From Trichoplax sp. H2 (Eukaryota > Placozoa > Uniplacotomia > Trichoplacea): a stretch of 64,000 bases of DNA. Location: positions 230,859 to 294,858 of the forward strand of contig NOWV01000093.1 of NCBI GenBank assembly GCA_003344405.1, in the 5' to 3' direction. Made by a program: the position numbers and the translations under genes. This document shows, piece by piece, positions 50,501-62,990 of the stretch. Position 1 is the stretch's first letter. Every line of letters starts with the position of its first letter. The notes under the pieces were generated by a model. The model was not told where the DNA came from and searched no databases. It saw nothing but the letters and a program-made list of their open reading frames with translations.

Positions 50501-53500
50501 GCATGACGACTAAATCACGAATCCTAATTTCTTTCTAGTTTTATTAAATATAAAGTATTTTAATGTTATTTTAATCAACATTATAAAATTCAAAAACTTT
50601 CACCTAATTTCAACATGAGAATTGTGACTTTCTTCATTTAAGTGGAATATTATACCACAGTTTAATTTATAATGATATGATTTGTATCTTACAGGAATCG
50701 GAAATGGAATCTCTTAAACAGCAATTTGTAGAAAAGGAATTAGCATGGGAGAAAGAGGTAAATAGACAATTTAATGATTAAAAATTTTTCTTGTATACTA
50801 GCTTAATGTGTCTGAAGTAGTGTAACTCAATAAAAATGATAATACAGATGGCACCTAGTTGCAGTTTTTAATCTATTAAATCCAATATTGAATTGCAATT
50901 CTCTATAATGGAATATATAGAAAGAACTGCTAACTCTTTCCCAGCAACAAGCGGCTGAAGAAAGATTAAATAAAAAGTTATCTGAGGTTAATATTTCTTA
51001 ATTGTCTCTGTGCTCTAATGGTTATTTTTAGTATGGTTTAGAGAAAACTCTGAAGTAGAAGATAACTGTTATATTGCTTTATGCCTACTTTTAGCTTCGA
51101 AAATCACATGAAAGCGAGCAACAACACTGCCTAAGCGAACAGAGACTTTTATTTACCGCTCAATTAGAAAATAAAGATAGTATTATTAAGGTACAGAATC
51201 TCTCACTAATTTGCCATATATTTTATCTATATTGCCATGGATTATGGCTATTTCAGTTATATTCTAATTGTTTATTTGTTTTTAACTCTCAATAAAATTA
51301 TTTTTGAATGATAGAAAAACAGTTTTCTTTCACGCCAATTTATTCAGATTCCATTAGATCTCTGGAGTTTTAATTTTATTAGTAAAGTTAGATAATGAAT
51401 TTAATACTTCATATAATATTGAATAAGGTCCGAGAGAATGAAATTGCTCATGTTCGAGAGCTGTTAAAAAAACAAGAAGAATCAACTAGAGCTTTAGGTG
51501 AAAAACTACGAGCACAAGCAAAAGAACAGGTATGTTTAGCTTTCTACTTTTCTAATTCCTTGACTGTTGACCGGTAAGCGATGGAACTAATCTTTACATT
51601 CTCGTTGGTGTTCCTATGAACTTTTTAATAACAACATGATGATAATTGCTATCAAAATCTCTATAATTATCTGTAGTTTTACTGTTTCTAGGCACTCTTA
51701 ATCGCTATTTCACTTATTCTTAAAAGTATTCACAGTAGTTGTTTGTTAATTTCCATGATGGCTTTAGGCATGATAAAACTTTCAAACTGATCTTGTAGTA
51801 AAGAGGTAGAAATAGTTGGGGGCTCATTTCGTACTTTCCTGTTACTTCAGGTGTATTAAATCTACTTCAACCATTGCCATAGTTAGAAGCAGTTAAAACT
51901 GTTGTACCCAACTTATATATCCATAAACTACTGAATATTCCGCAGTATTGAGTAATCCATGATATGTCGAACGATTGAATAATTTTTTGCTTGGTGTTAA
52001 AATTAAATAGTTCTTGACGGTTTAAAGCCCTTTTATAGAATTTATATCTAACATTACGTACTTGATCAATAGATTTAAATAATCTTTGCAATAAAAATAT
52101 GCAGAACATTTGCTAAAATTAAGTGAATCTAATGCTGTCGTTATGATAAATGAAAATATTGACTAGATTGAATCTGCTATCAACAAAGAAAGGGAGAATA
52201 ACGAAGAGGATACTAAGCGGCAATTAAATCGAGAATTAGATGCTGCAGCTAATAAATTTACAACATCATTGACTCTGGCAAAAGAAGATTTATCTAAGGA
52301 GCGACAAAAAATTCAAATTTTAGAACAAACTATCGCTCAACAAAAATCCGTAAGAAATGCTTAGCTACCTGATAGAAAATACCTCTCTGTTCATCCTATA
52401 ATATTAATTAGAGTATTATTCCAAATAATTTCCAACAGCAATAGTAATCATCGGGCTTATTTTAAGTTATATTTATCCTTTCTGTTTAATAGGAAATTCA
52501 GGAATTATATTTAGAGAAAGAACAAATCGAATTAGATGGTAATGATAGACTTTTACAAACCGAAGAAAATTTAAGAAAGAAATTGGATGCTCAACTTGAA
52601 GCTGCTCGTGATCAGTTCCAATTTGTAAGTTATGACTAAGCATGAAGTCGCTCTTTCAGTTTATTTGAATTATGTCGATTAGTAGTTAGATACATAATAG
52701 TAATAATTTATTTTAAGATATAAAGTGCGCTTAAATTACCTTAATAACTAGAATAGATTATTCAATTCTGGTATTTTTTTCATTTTACTCAAGGAAAAAG
52801 AGCGTGATATTGAAAGAATAGTCGATGAAATGAAAAAGAAACATTGGAAAGAAATCACCGATTTAAAGACTGATAACCAAAATGAATTGAAGAAATTGGG
52901 AAGAGAAAAATCGAATGTAGATAAAATTGATAAATTGATAATGAAGGAAATCGAAGAAGAATGCAAAGAATGTTGCCAATTTCTTGGTTTAAGCAAGTCT
53001 TGGCATAGTGAGGAAACTGATAATGTTAGCATACAAGATCGAAAGATCAATGCACTGGTTAGTTGATGATGGATATCATTCTGACATTGCCATCTTATGA
53101 CTTAGATTACAGTTCAAAGGTGTTTGTTGATCAACATATCTGCATGATATTATGCAGCAACTTAACGCAAGAATTCTAAATTTCTACATGTGAACTCATT
53201 GATCTGTATTACTAAACTGTAGGTAGCTTAAAAATCGTAAACTTCTTCACGATCATACCATTCTATTTGCGGTCAGTTGTTAATTATCATGATTCGGTAG
53301 TTGTATTCAGTAGTTTAAGCATCGCAAACACTACAATTGTCATACCTTCCACATGCAATTAGTTACTAATTGTCGTGGCTTAGTTATTATAAATTTCACA
53401 ATAGCTAAAATTCTGCAATGCTTATTCTTAGTCGTTAAACTTTTGCATGCTAACATAAATAATTTCCTATAATATTCTTCTCTATATACATATGAGAATT

Positions 53501-55362
53501 AGCACAGTCTTGTGATACGTATGATTCAAGTGAGCGAAATAGGATAGATTTCGAATAGCTCTGATTGTAAATGATTCACTTTTCCATGCATTCATGTCGT
53601 GGCAGAATTAGTTTTGCATCTCACTGAACTTTATCTAATATTCCAATCTATAAATTACACAATTTGATTCGTTTTTAGGCAAATTTACGTCGATGCAATG
53701 AAGATTTACGTCAGCACATGAGCAACCTACAGCACAAATTGGCATCAGACAATAAATTATTAGAGCAAGCTCGATTAGAAAAGGTACAAGTATAGAGTAA
53801 ACTTATACAGTGGACATGAATATCTCACCAATACAAAATCAATTTTAGAATCGGTATCTCTAGATTCTAAACTGAATGCAAGTTTGCTAAATATCATTAT
53901 TTCTATATTATAAAATAAAAATTTTATAGATTTCCGAAAGGCAAGCACTTGAAAGAAATTTTGAAATTCAAAAAACTAAGGAATTTGAAGCTTTTCGGGA
54001 ACAGTTAGTTCGGGTACGACGGTAGCTATTTTGATATTGAATACTTAAGTAGCTGCAAATAAAGGATTTAAATTAATACTATTGTAGATATCCATGTCTT
54101 AAAATCAGATTTAATTGTTCTATACTCTAGGATCATTTAGAAGAAATAACAAAACTGCATCACGATGTTATTCGTGGCAAAGATGAGGTAGAACTACGTC
54201 GAGACTTAAAAGAAAAGGTAAATTGTTGTATGAGTGTATCTAATTATATTATAATCTGAGAGCACTGAGATGTACATCTTTCCCAGCGAGGCTAAAATTT
54301 CATTTAAAAATTATCTTCAAAGCTTTTAAAGTACTCTCTTCTGCTGTTATTTCATATTTAGGAGCTAAAAATCAAAGAATATGAAAGAGAAATGCAGAGT
54401 TGGAAGGAGAAAACAAGTAGAGGCCTGAAATTAAAATTCCAGCATGAATTTGATATAGAGATAGAGCGGTAATGGCAATGCTATTGGAATTGCAATATCA
54501 AAATATTTTTGCATTGATCTTGCTATAATATAAGGAATAAATTCTCATATGGTCATAAAATGCTTTTAAATAGGCGCATGAAAGAGATTCAACAACAGCA
54601 AAACATAAATTTAAGAGTGAGCTAATGTCTTAATTTGCGCATAGTGGTGCTAGTGTAGTAATTCCACTTCGTAACCATTGTCAACGTTGGCTTTTTAGGT
54701 TAATGTTAATAATAATGAGAAACATGATAGCAGCCATATTAACAACAGCTACAACTCTCATCCATCAGCCAATACAAGCTATATAAGCAATACTAGTAGT
54801 TCTACTAGCCCAAATACTTCACGGCAAGAGAGTACGGCAAAATTATTACGGCATCTACAAGGTCGAGTAAAAGAATTACGCCAAGCAAATGAAGATTTGA
54901 GGCGTGATGGCTTAGTTGGCTCAACAAACAATTCTGAGGTAAATTTCAACAATTTTTTTATAGTAAATGGTTATACTACTTGATAAAGGTAAAGTTATTA
55001 CAACTATCCTATATTTACTACAATTATCATACTATCATACAGGTAGAAAATAGAGAAGGAAGTGGTGAAGTTGTCCAGCTTCGTAATGCCATTCCGTTGT
55101 CAGAAGATAAACCTCAGCGATCTTCAATATTATTAAATCAGAAATTGGAAGAATTAAATAAAATGCAAGTAGCTCTGCAACAAAAAACTAAGGTTAGTAG
55201 TAAATTTAAGCTCAATCTTTATATCTTAAATGTACATAATATTTATTTGATCATAGTTATGCCAAACGATTAATTCCTTATTAAATTTCTTTCCATTATT
55301 CATTTTAGGATCATTTGGCCCTCGAACATGCTTATTCCGCGCTTAAAGAGAAAATTTCGTGA
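38554..55362 (+). CDS. Giant coiled-coil protein with ITPRID/KRAP-like segment (27 exons)
   Basis: Exons: 38554-38607, 38956-39643, 39734-39880, 40189-40300, 42671-46484, 47088-47159, 47283-47366, 48303-48415, 48535-48721, 48880-49059, 49526-49750, 49944-50108, 50695-50757, 50921-50986, 51095-51190, 51428-51529, 52167-52349, 52493-52624, 52794-53057, 53679-53783, 53930-54013, 54131-54217, 54362-54468, 54574-54616, 54699-54938, 55043-55192, 55309-55362. All phases agree; about 2,538 residues. Residues 1-1,650 are largely polar and disordered (Asp, Asn, His, Gln, Ser). They contain four 17-residue repeats (433-500), a segment EDVLISLGF..IPSRF (about 684-712) like the IP3-receptor-binding domain of KRAP/TESPA1 proteins, and a basic two-fold repeat (795-848). 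Residues from about 1,657 are continuous coiled coil. Family unassigned: a centrosomal or cytoskeletal scaffold is a guess. The join of the N-terminal and coiled-coil halves is supported only by phase. Confidence 0.75.
40595..40965. repeat. Four-copy array, about 107-bp unit, in intron 4
   Basis: The sequence GATTGCTGC(A/G) then TATCA-TATTACTAT then TTATGTTTCTTCTG then ATTTATTTTAGAATAAG recurs near 40,610, 40,717, 40,825 and 40,920. Confidence 0.8.
41660..42535. repeat. Tandem array, six to seven units of 120-160 bp, in intron 4
   Basis: GATGGGCTATCATT(T/C)CCTCA recurs near 41,797, 41,920, 42,066 (variant), 42,202, 42,356 and 42,517. Each is followed by a CATC-TTAC-TAACC block, a GATAAT-CATCATTTTG block and GTTGAAAC-AGGCC. 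The last unit abuts the acceptor of the largest exon. Confidence 0.85.
42966..43169 (+). repeat. Four 51-bp in-frame coding repeats
   Basis: Units beginning GCTCAAAATCAACCAAGGC start at 42,966, 43,017 and 43,068, with a diverged fourth at 43,119, exactly 51 bases apart. They encode AQNQPRQ(K/S/Q)E followed by variable acidic residues and (A/N/T)L. The exact period of 17 codons keeps the frame. Confidence 0.95.
46600..46865. repeat. Degenerate array, about 55-bp unit, in intron 5
   Basis: CAACTTGAA(C/T) followed by TTCT-CACCATCTTAATATCTAACGCA recurs about five times with substitutions. Confidence 0.7.
47610..47865. repeat. Three-copy array, about 88-bp unit, in intron 7
   Basis: TAGTC(A/G)ATTG(G)ACA-CCTTAAT-GAGTAGAAAATGCA recurs near 47,632, 47,720 and 47,808. 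The intron (47,367-48,302) is otherwise unremarkable; an extra small exon within it cannot be excluded. Confidence 0.7.
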
Positions 55363-56159
55363 TGAAAAATCAATAATTATACCAGTCAAAATAGAAGCCA
55401 AAACGCAGTAGATCAGTGGATTGGCAATTAAATATTATCCTCTTCAGTCAGTAGTACTTGATAATTTAAATAAATTATTTATACCTCGGTATGATATTAC
55501 TATTTAATTATATCATATTCGAGTACGCTATTTTATTATTATATCGGATTCCTGTCACTATACTTTCTTGATTCTTAATGATAATAGGAAATTATTTTAT
55601 ATCCAATACTACCAATAATTGAAAAAAATCCCTCAATAGTAATTAACTTAACTTTCTATGATGTTGTAATAAGTATAGTAAAGATTATCTGTTTATATTC
55701 ATTCTGGAAGATGATTATTTCCCGATAGTTAAGGTTACCAACATGCCACTCAATAACATGTATAAATGCTGATTTTATTTCCTTTTGACCATACTACCCA
55801 TAGGATAGAATATGTAAATAAGTAAGTTACCCTTTAATTCATTACTGTTTCAAGATCTAGCACAAGTCTTTGAGATCATACATTTGATTTAGGACTATTA
55901 AAGTGATAAGATTTATTAAAATAATACCAATTATGGATGTTTTTATTCAGCGCTATGAAGTACAGTTATGAGAAATTGCCTATATATCCGAATAGAGTTG
56001 CTAAAGTCCTTACAAGTTTATGAAGTGCAAAAATCGAGAAATTTCTTTGCTGAATATTTGCTAAATATTGAATAAATCCTTTTAGCAATCTTAATCGCAT
56101 TATTTCACGTTTACGTTCTCGGTATCAAATAATTTTTGACTTAAGATAGTGAAATTAAA
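55363..56159. other. 3' region of the giant coiled-coil gene
   Basis: AT-rich, no gene recognised; expected to contain its 3' UTR. Convergent with the dehydrogenase cluster. Confidence 0.5.
55469..55474 (+). terminator. Candidate poly(A) signal for the giant coiled-coil gene
   Basis: AATAAA about 107 bases after the TGA stop at 55,360-55,362, in a T-rich context. Confidence 0.45.
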
Positions 56160-57065
56160 ACCAGAAGTCATGATGGAAAAGTTGTAACTAATAGTTGCAC
56201 TGCCATATACGTGTATATTCACTTAGATAGCTGTGATACTTTAATTTTTCTTAATTAAAATGGTACAGTATGTTCAAAATCTTAAGTTCCGATCGAAAAG
56301 TCGTAAGTAGTATTTGAACCGCTATATTTCTTCCAAGCGGTTTCACTACCTAAAATTTTCTTAGTTAAAATGTTACTAAACTCCAAAGATACCAAATGCT
56401 ATATTTAAAACCTTAAGTCATAGATATAAAATTGTCAATAGTATTTGCAGCGCTATATTTAGTCCAAGCAGGTCATAATACTTTAATTTTTAATTGAAAT
56501 CTTATTAAGCCTTGAAGATATTAAAAGGTTGTATTTAAAAGTTGTAATGAATATCTGCACCGCTATATTTCCTCTAAGTAGCCAGGATATTTTAATTTTC
56601 TTGAATTAAATATTATTGTTAAACCCTAAAGATACCAAAATGAAATATTTAAAATTTGAAGTCATAGATAGAAAACTAATGTAACTGATAAACGAATATT
56701 AATTATTAATATTATTATTGTAACTAATATTTGCATTGCAACATTTCAGCTAAGCAATTATACTACTTTAATTTTTTAATTGAAATATTAATAAACATTA
56801 AAGATACCAAAAATGATATATTTAAAATCTTAAGTCAAAGGTAGAAAAGTTGTAAATAGTACTTAAACCGCTATATTTACTTCAAGCTGTTATAAAAAAT
56901 TAATACTTCTTAAAAAAATGTTGTTAAACATTAAAGATACCAAAAATGATATATTTAAGACCTTAAATCATAGATAGAAATTTGTAATGAATATTCGCAC
57001 CGCTATATTTACTCCAAGCAGTTATACTAGTTCAATTTTTCTTTAATAAAATGTTATTAAACCTG
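56160..57065. repeat. Tandem array, about 7 units of 110-180 bp
   Basis: ACCGCTATATTTACTCCAAG and variants recurs near 56,195, 56,318, 56,449, 56,558, 56,738, 56,868 and 56,998. Each is followed by CTTTAATTTT-TTAATT-AAAT-TTATTAAAC, AAGATACCAAAAATGATAT and TTAAGTCATAGATAGAAA. The array ends about 100 bases before the stop codon of the first dehydrogenase gene. Confidence 0.88.
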
Positions 57066-57168
57066 AATGGCATACATTCTTGCGTGAGAAAGTCAAATAT
57101 CTGTATCTTACAGTAAAAGCTGCATTTTACTTTTATCGAGGTAAAGTTATAACAAAGTTGGTAAAGAT

Positions 57169-58598
57169 CTATGGGGATAAATTAACTAGTTTTTGACTAA
57201 TATCCCATAACATCTTTGCTTCAGTTTCGTTAGTAGCGGCTTCTGATGTTTCATAAATTTCACATTCTTCAAAGTATTGACCAGATACAGATTGAAGACT
57301 TTTATCGACAGCAAGGCAAATCACTGTTTGTGCTCCTTGACGGGCATCTCTTAAAACTGCCGATAGCATCCAACGCAAAGCTTTATTTATAAAAGACGGA
57401 AGTTGCAGGTAATCTTCAAAGTATCGAAAAACCTCTGTCATAACTACTCCAGGATGTAAAGAATTTATTGTTACAGAAGTACCTTTTAATCTTCTACTCA
57501 TTTCGAATGAAAATAAGACGTTGGCGAGTTTACTATACGCATAGGTTGTTAGGACAGAATAGGACTTTTCACTCATAAGGTCGTCAAAATTCATGCCGGG
57601 TACCATGGTATGAGAGCCCGATGATACAACGACGATTCTGCTTGGTTGTGATTTCTTGAGTAAATCTAATAGCAAATCTGTTAATAAGAAATGTCCGAGG
57701 TGATTAACACCTATCATCCTTTCGAAACCATCTTTAGTTGTATCTCTGTAAACAGGTCCAACTGAAAAAAGAAATGCAGAGTTGGTAAACTTAAAAGATC
57801 ATTTTAATTCGGCTACTGTAGAGGCGCTATCTTAATGTATTAATCTAAGTTAGAATACAGATTGTAATGTCTACTTCAGCCATGTTACAAAAGTAAGTTA
57901 TCTTTATAACTACGCTCTATATCCATATCAAGTATAACGACTGCAATGTATACTAGCATGATTGGCAATTCATTTATAAACTAGTATCCATTCTATTGTC
58001 CACTATCCATATTAGAATTACTATTTTAATTGTTCTAGCTTAACCACACAGCGTAATAATTTTAGCTTAATATACAAATATGTGCGTTGTTTTATTCTAA
58101 ACATTTGCAATCTAATAGCTGTGATGGCTCTATGCTGCAATTTCAAGCATTCTTTTAAGCAGGTAGCGTAGGTTTCTATTGATTGTAATAGCTGTAGTCC
58201 AAAATAGTTTTGATATAGTTACCTAATCCAGCATTATTAATTAAAACATCTAATCTTTCCTCTTTTGCATAGATATCCTTGGCGAATTGTCGCACAGACT
58301 TTAAGGAACCTAAGTCTAACATCATTAAAACTACGTTATTACTACCGCTAGTCTTTTTTATGTCTTCTACAGCTGCTTTGCCACGCGATTTAGATCGACA
58401 TGCACAAATCACTCGAGCACCACGTCTTGCTAAATCGATCGCCGCTTCTTTTCCAATTCCAGTATTAGCTCCAGTAATAAGGACAGTTTTTCCATCTAAC
58501 CTTTCACTTCCTTTATATTCCAATCGTCCATAAATAAAGGTAAAATATCCGTAGATTATCATTGCTAGCACAATCATGAAAATACTAGACTTGATCAT
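57169..58598 (-). CDS. Retinol dehydrogenase-like SDR, cluster copy A (2 exons)
   Basis: Exons 58598-58223 and 57761-57169 join in phase 1 to give 322 residues. This is an NAD(P)-dependent short-chain dehydrogenase of the RDH11/12/13/14 type, which reduces retinal or related lipid aldehydes at the ER or mitochondrial membrane. An N-terminal hydrophobic anchor covers about residues 5-23. Visible motifs are the cofactor loop TGANTGIG (42-49), an Arg-rich CACRSKSRG segment after beta-2 that favours NADPH, NNAG (121-124), NHLGHF (Asn145 region), the catalytic Ser in VVVSS (about 173), and YAYSK (Tyr199, Lys203). All catalytic residues are present, so it is probably active. Exact substrate and human orthologue cannot be assigned. 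Its close relationship with copy B indicates tandem duplication. Confidence 0.92.
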
Positions 58599-60215
58599 TA
58601 TCAGATTGAGTTATTTGAGTTATGAATTCTTAGCGAACCAATGGAAGAATAATATATTTTTAATTTCTATTTCAATGACTAAAGAAAAGTAATTTTATGT
58701 TGGATCATGCACTAATCGTAAAACTACTGATGAGGACTTCAAAATTTCGCGAATATCTTTCGATAGAGGCAGATGCCATCCAGAGATACAGCTCATTAGA
58801 CAGATCCGATTACAAGATCATATCTAATCGGTCGGGAAAGACCCTAAAGGGAATTGTTATAGCTTTGATCAGGGAGATTTCTCAACTTCACCATGAGCAA
58901 AATGTGTGATATAAATTTTCTTTTCAAGTCTATACTATAGCGAGATAATTATATATGTTTCGATCTAAATTAACTTATAGTTGTGTATAACATATACAGT
59001 ACGCAAATATTTTACCACATTATCAATAATAAATAAATATACTATGTAATGTAATGTAGTGGCTAAAGTTGAGAATAACGGAAAGACGGCCACCTGTTTC
59101 GGTCAGAGCATGGACTACTAGATAGACTGACTTAATACTGTATGTTCCTGGGACATTCGCTTATGGTAAAAGTAGAATTTACCTTTATGCTTAAAAGGAA
59201 GATTTATATCTTCTTGTTTTCATTTGTAAACTTATTTCTCCCATTAAATTGGCCATCTTAGTACACATGATTCATTGTTTTAACCGTTCAATTTTGACCC
59301 ATATAATGAGTATCAATACTCTAACCGCTATGGAGTCGATTTCCATGTTAACGCATAAAAGACAAAACATGGCCCATACGTATTATGGATTACTACAGAT
59401 CTAAGCCACTGAATACAACATATTGTAGTTATAGCACATTTTATATTAAAGAGAAAACATGACCCATATTATAGATTATTGCAGATCGAAGCTACTAATA
59501 CTAATATTATATTGCCATGATTTTAGTATAATCAAAGCTTGGTGATATTTTAACTTAATGGCAGCAATTATCAACAGCACGTAGACATTGCTCTCACAAC
59601 ACGTTTGACAAGAGCTGTTGAGTTACAGACCTCCAAGGTATAGAATTTCTTTCTATCAACAGATAAAATTGAATGGTTGTCTAAATGTTGCATGATGTTA
59701 TGTACAACAGAAAAACAGCGATAGCTTATGCATCTGACGATGAGCCGTATCTGCACCATACTATAGTGATCAAAGCGTCATCTGCAGCAATCGCTAACTT
59801 ATACTGTAAGCATTTATGAAGAGTCTTTACCTTTCCAGAATCAATCATGATAATCGTTACAGAAAAATAGAGGTGACTTAATTATCATTCTGGAATAATA
59901 GGTTATCGTAGATTTATTGATGTATATTTAATGTGATCCATTGACTTGGATATACGCGTACTTGCATACAACTTCATTTTTTGGCAGCTACTTAATGAAA
60001 TAGCTGGATTAATCATCAATCCAATTCGAATATAATATTGCATGGTAATTGCTATACAATAATTTTACGACACATACTTTAAAATCTAGAATTTTATAAA
60101 TCTTTGTCTAGTTTACCTAAAATTCTATCATTTTACATTTTGCAGTAAGGTACTGTGTATAGCTATGCGAATAGGCGTTAATAATAAACTTCCAGCAAGA
60201 ATGGTTTCTAATGAT
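58599..60215. other. Spacer between dehydrogenase copies A and B
   Basis: No gene recognised. A two-copy imperfect repeat of about 105 bases lies at roughly 59,345-59,510 (AAACATG(G/A)CCCATA-TTAT(G)GATTA-T-CAGATC). Short open frames at 58,697-58,909 and 59,571-59,759 are unrecognised. The promoter of copy A should lie just above 58,598. Confidence 0.5.
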
Positions 60216-61612
60216 TTAAGCAGATGGATTAACTAATTTTTCACTAATATCCCACAACATCTTTGCTTCAGTTTCGTTCGTAGCTGCTGCTGTTGTTTCA
60301 GAAATTTTACATTCAGCAAAATATTTGCCAGATACTGATTCAAGATTCCTATCGACAGCAAGACAAATCACTGTTTGTGCTCCTTGACGGGAATCTCTGA
60401 AAAAAATTGACATTGTCCAGCGCATAGCTTTATTTAAGAAAGGTGGTAATTGAAGGTAATCATCAAGGTGTCGACCAAGCTCTGTCATCACGGCTCCCGG
60501 ATGTAAAGCATTTATTGTTACAGAAGTACCTTTTAACCTTTTACTCATTTCTAATGAAAATAGGATGTTGGCAAGTTTAGAGTACCCATATACGCTAGTA
60601 CCAGAATAGGATTTTTCACTCATAAGATCATCAAGGTTCAAACTAGATACCATCCTATGAGCGTTGGATGAAACAACGACGATTCTGCTTGGTTGTGACT
60701 TCTTGAGTAAATCTAATAATAGATCTGTTAACAAGAAATGTCCGAGATGATTAACACCCATCATTCTTTCGAAACCATCTTCAGTGGTATCTCTGTAGGC
60801 AGGACCAGCTATGAGAGAAATGTAGAATTGGTCAATTTATAGGATTATTTGGATGTGGTAACTCCAAAATAGCTAACTTACTTGGAACATATAATACAGT
60901 AGCAATAGTAAAACGATAATTTACCTTTAGCTCCATCGTAGGTCTATACTGTACTGTACAATGTACACAATTCCGTATAGCGTACTCATCTGTGTGGTAT
61001 TCGCAAATTCTACTTACTAATTGCTATCACTTAACGAATTAGCATAATGATGCTAGCTTAATATGTATGAGTTACGCCATTTTGAACTTTTGTATTCTAA
61101 AGTTGTGCTGGTATATATATATAGTGTGGGCGCATGATTGAAATTGTGTCGTCGAAAGCAGTTTCAAGAATAGTGATAAATGCACTAAGTGGATGAGATC
61201 TGCATGATTTCTATTGCAAACAAATACAATGAGGGTTGTTACCTAATCCAGCATTGTTGATTAACACGTCCAATCTTTCTTCTTTTGCGTTAATATCCTT
61301 AGCGAATTGTCGTATAGAATTTAAGGAACCTAAGTCTAACATTTTTAAAACTACATTGTTATTGCCACTAATATTTTTGATGTCTTCTACAGCCGCTTCG
61401 CCACGCGATTTAGATCGACATGCACAAATGACTCGAGCTCCACGTCTTGCTAAATCGATTGCCGCTTCTTTCCCGATTCCAGTATTAGCTCCAGTAATAA
61501 TTACAGTTTTTCCATCTAATCTCTCATCCCCTTTATATTCGCATCGTCCGTGTATGACGAAATAATAGATTGCAATAGCTAGAATAATAATGAAAATTCT
61601 AAACTTGCTCAT
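60216..61612 (-). CDS. Retinol dehydrogenase-like SDR, cluster copy B (2 exons)
   Basis: Exons 61612-61243 and 60808-60216 join in phase 1 to give 320 residues. The intron sits at exactly the same codon as in copy A (after NNAGL) and exon 2 has the same length (593 bases). The motifs are intact: an N-terminal membrane segment (about 6-20), TGANTGIG, CACRSKSRG, NNAG, NHLGHF, VVVSS and YGYSK (about Tyr197/Lys201). It differs from copy A mainly in the anchor and in the C-terminal third (GRHLDDYLQLPPF against a region with EVFRYFEDYLQLPSF). Both copies look functional, so substrate or expression divergence is possible. Confidence 0.92.
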
Positions 61613-62440
61613 GGTGGAATTGGGTTATTGCTGCTATGCAAAATCCTGTACAATACATAAAGAATAAAAAAAAATCAGGTTGATTTCTCATTTCGTGATG
61701 GAAGCAAGGAGGAAAACAATTTAAAACTTGCGTAGTCTATCGTTTTATCGTGGACACATTACTGGTATCTTTACAGTACAGCACAGTTAAATCAAGCTAT
61801 CAGGTATATTCTTAAAACTTGAATCAGGTGGCGTTATTTTCAACTTCAGCACGTGTAAAATAGCAAAAAATACAGTAGCATCTTGTCCAAAGTTTTGCAT
61901 TGCTACGAGATAATTTACAGTGCTGTACCTACGTTTTATCTACATTCATTTATATAAATGAAATACGTGCAAATGTTGATTATAGTATGATGTATAGTCA
62001 AGACATGACTGCAATTTCTTATTACCTGTATGCTGTAGAAGGGTTAAATTGACGACGATCAGCTTCGGAGGGTAGAAACGCTGATTATGTAAATTGGAGA
62101 AAATTACAAGCTCGTAGCTGTCGAAGGTCCATTTAAGGTATAGTACTGACTGTACCGTATTGCCTACCTGTACGTAGGTGGTATTAGCCAATAGCTATAG
62201 TAGTCTAACTGACCGGTGTCGTTTAAAGTAAATACAGCTACGGTTACTACTGCACTTCGCTACACAAATAGCCCCCGGCCTCTCAGTTATGAGCTAGATT
62301 ACTGAGCTCCATCAGCAATGGTGGCTACTGTATACGTCTTTTTCCAGTTACCGTTGTACAGAGGCAGCAGGTTATATACAGTACTTGTACAGTTTATTTA
62401 CCGCATATTTATTCATTGCATTTACTTCTGGTTAAACTTG
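61613..62440. other. 5' flank of copy B, no further gene recognised
   Basis: Probably contains the promoter of copy B. The open frame at 61,946-62,191 is unrecognised and compositionally unremarkable. Confidence 0.45.
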
Positions 62441-62449
62441 TGCAAGATA

Positions 62450-62990
62450 GAACTAGTACAACTATTTTCTGCTTTTCTTTCTATCCAGCTAAAATGCAGC
62501 CATACAGCTGTAACAGTTAAACTGTTGCTTGGTAATTTACTTACCGTTAATAAAATACACTTGTACAAGAAGGAATCCGTAAAACTACTACATTTTCTTC
62601 TCTTCTTTCTATCCAGCTAAAATGCTGCGATATTGCTATTCTGCTCTTCTTTCTATACAGCTAAAATGCAGCCATACAGCTGCAACAAACTGTTGCAGGG
62701 TAAATTGCTTACCGTTAATAAAATACACTTGTACAAGATGCAATTAGTAAAACTACTACATTTTCTTCTCTTCTTTCTATCCAGCTGAAATGCAGCGATA
62801 TAGCTACTCTGCTCTTCTTTCTATACAACTAAAATGCAACGATGCAGCTGCAACAGTTAAACTGTTGCTTGGTAAATTGCTTACCGTTAATAAAATACAC
62901 TTATTACAAGATGCAATCAATAAAACTACTGCATTTTCTTCTCTTCTTTCTATCTAGCTGAAATGCAGCGATATAGCTACTAACTGATGC
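62450..62990. repeat. Tandem array, three units of about 171 bp
   Basis: TTACCGTTAATAAAATACACTT occurs at about 62,540, 62,711 and 62,882, a period of 171 bases (landmark given approximately). Each unit also carries TTCTTTCTATCCAGCTAAAATGCAGC modules, two per unit, and AACTGTTGC(T/A)-GGTAAATTGC, so there is a shorter internal sub-repeat. Confidence 0.9.

Noticed and set aside
58279-58533. Plus-strand frames opposite both dehydrogenase first exons (also 61,236-61,565)
   Set aside because: They mirror each other only because the dehydrogenase genes on the minus strand are paralogous; the minus strand carries all SDR motifs.
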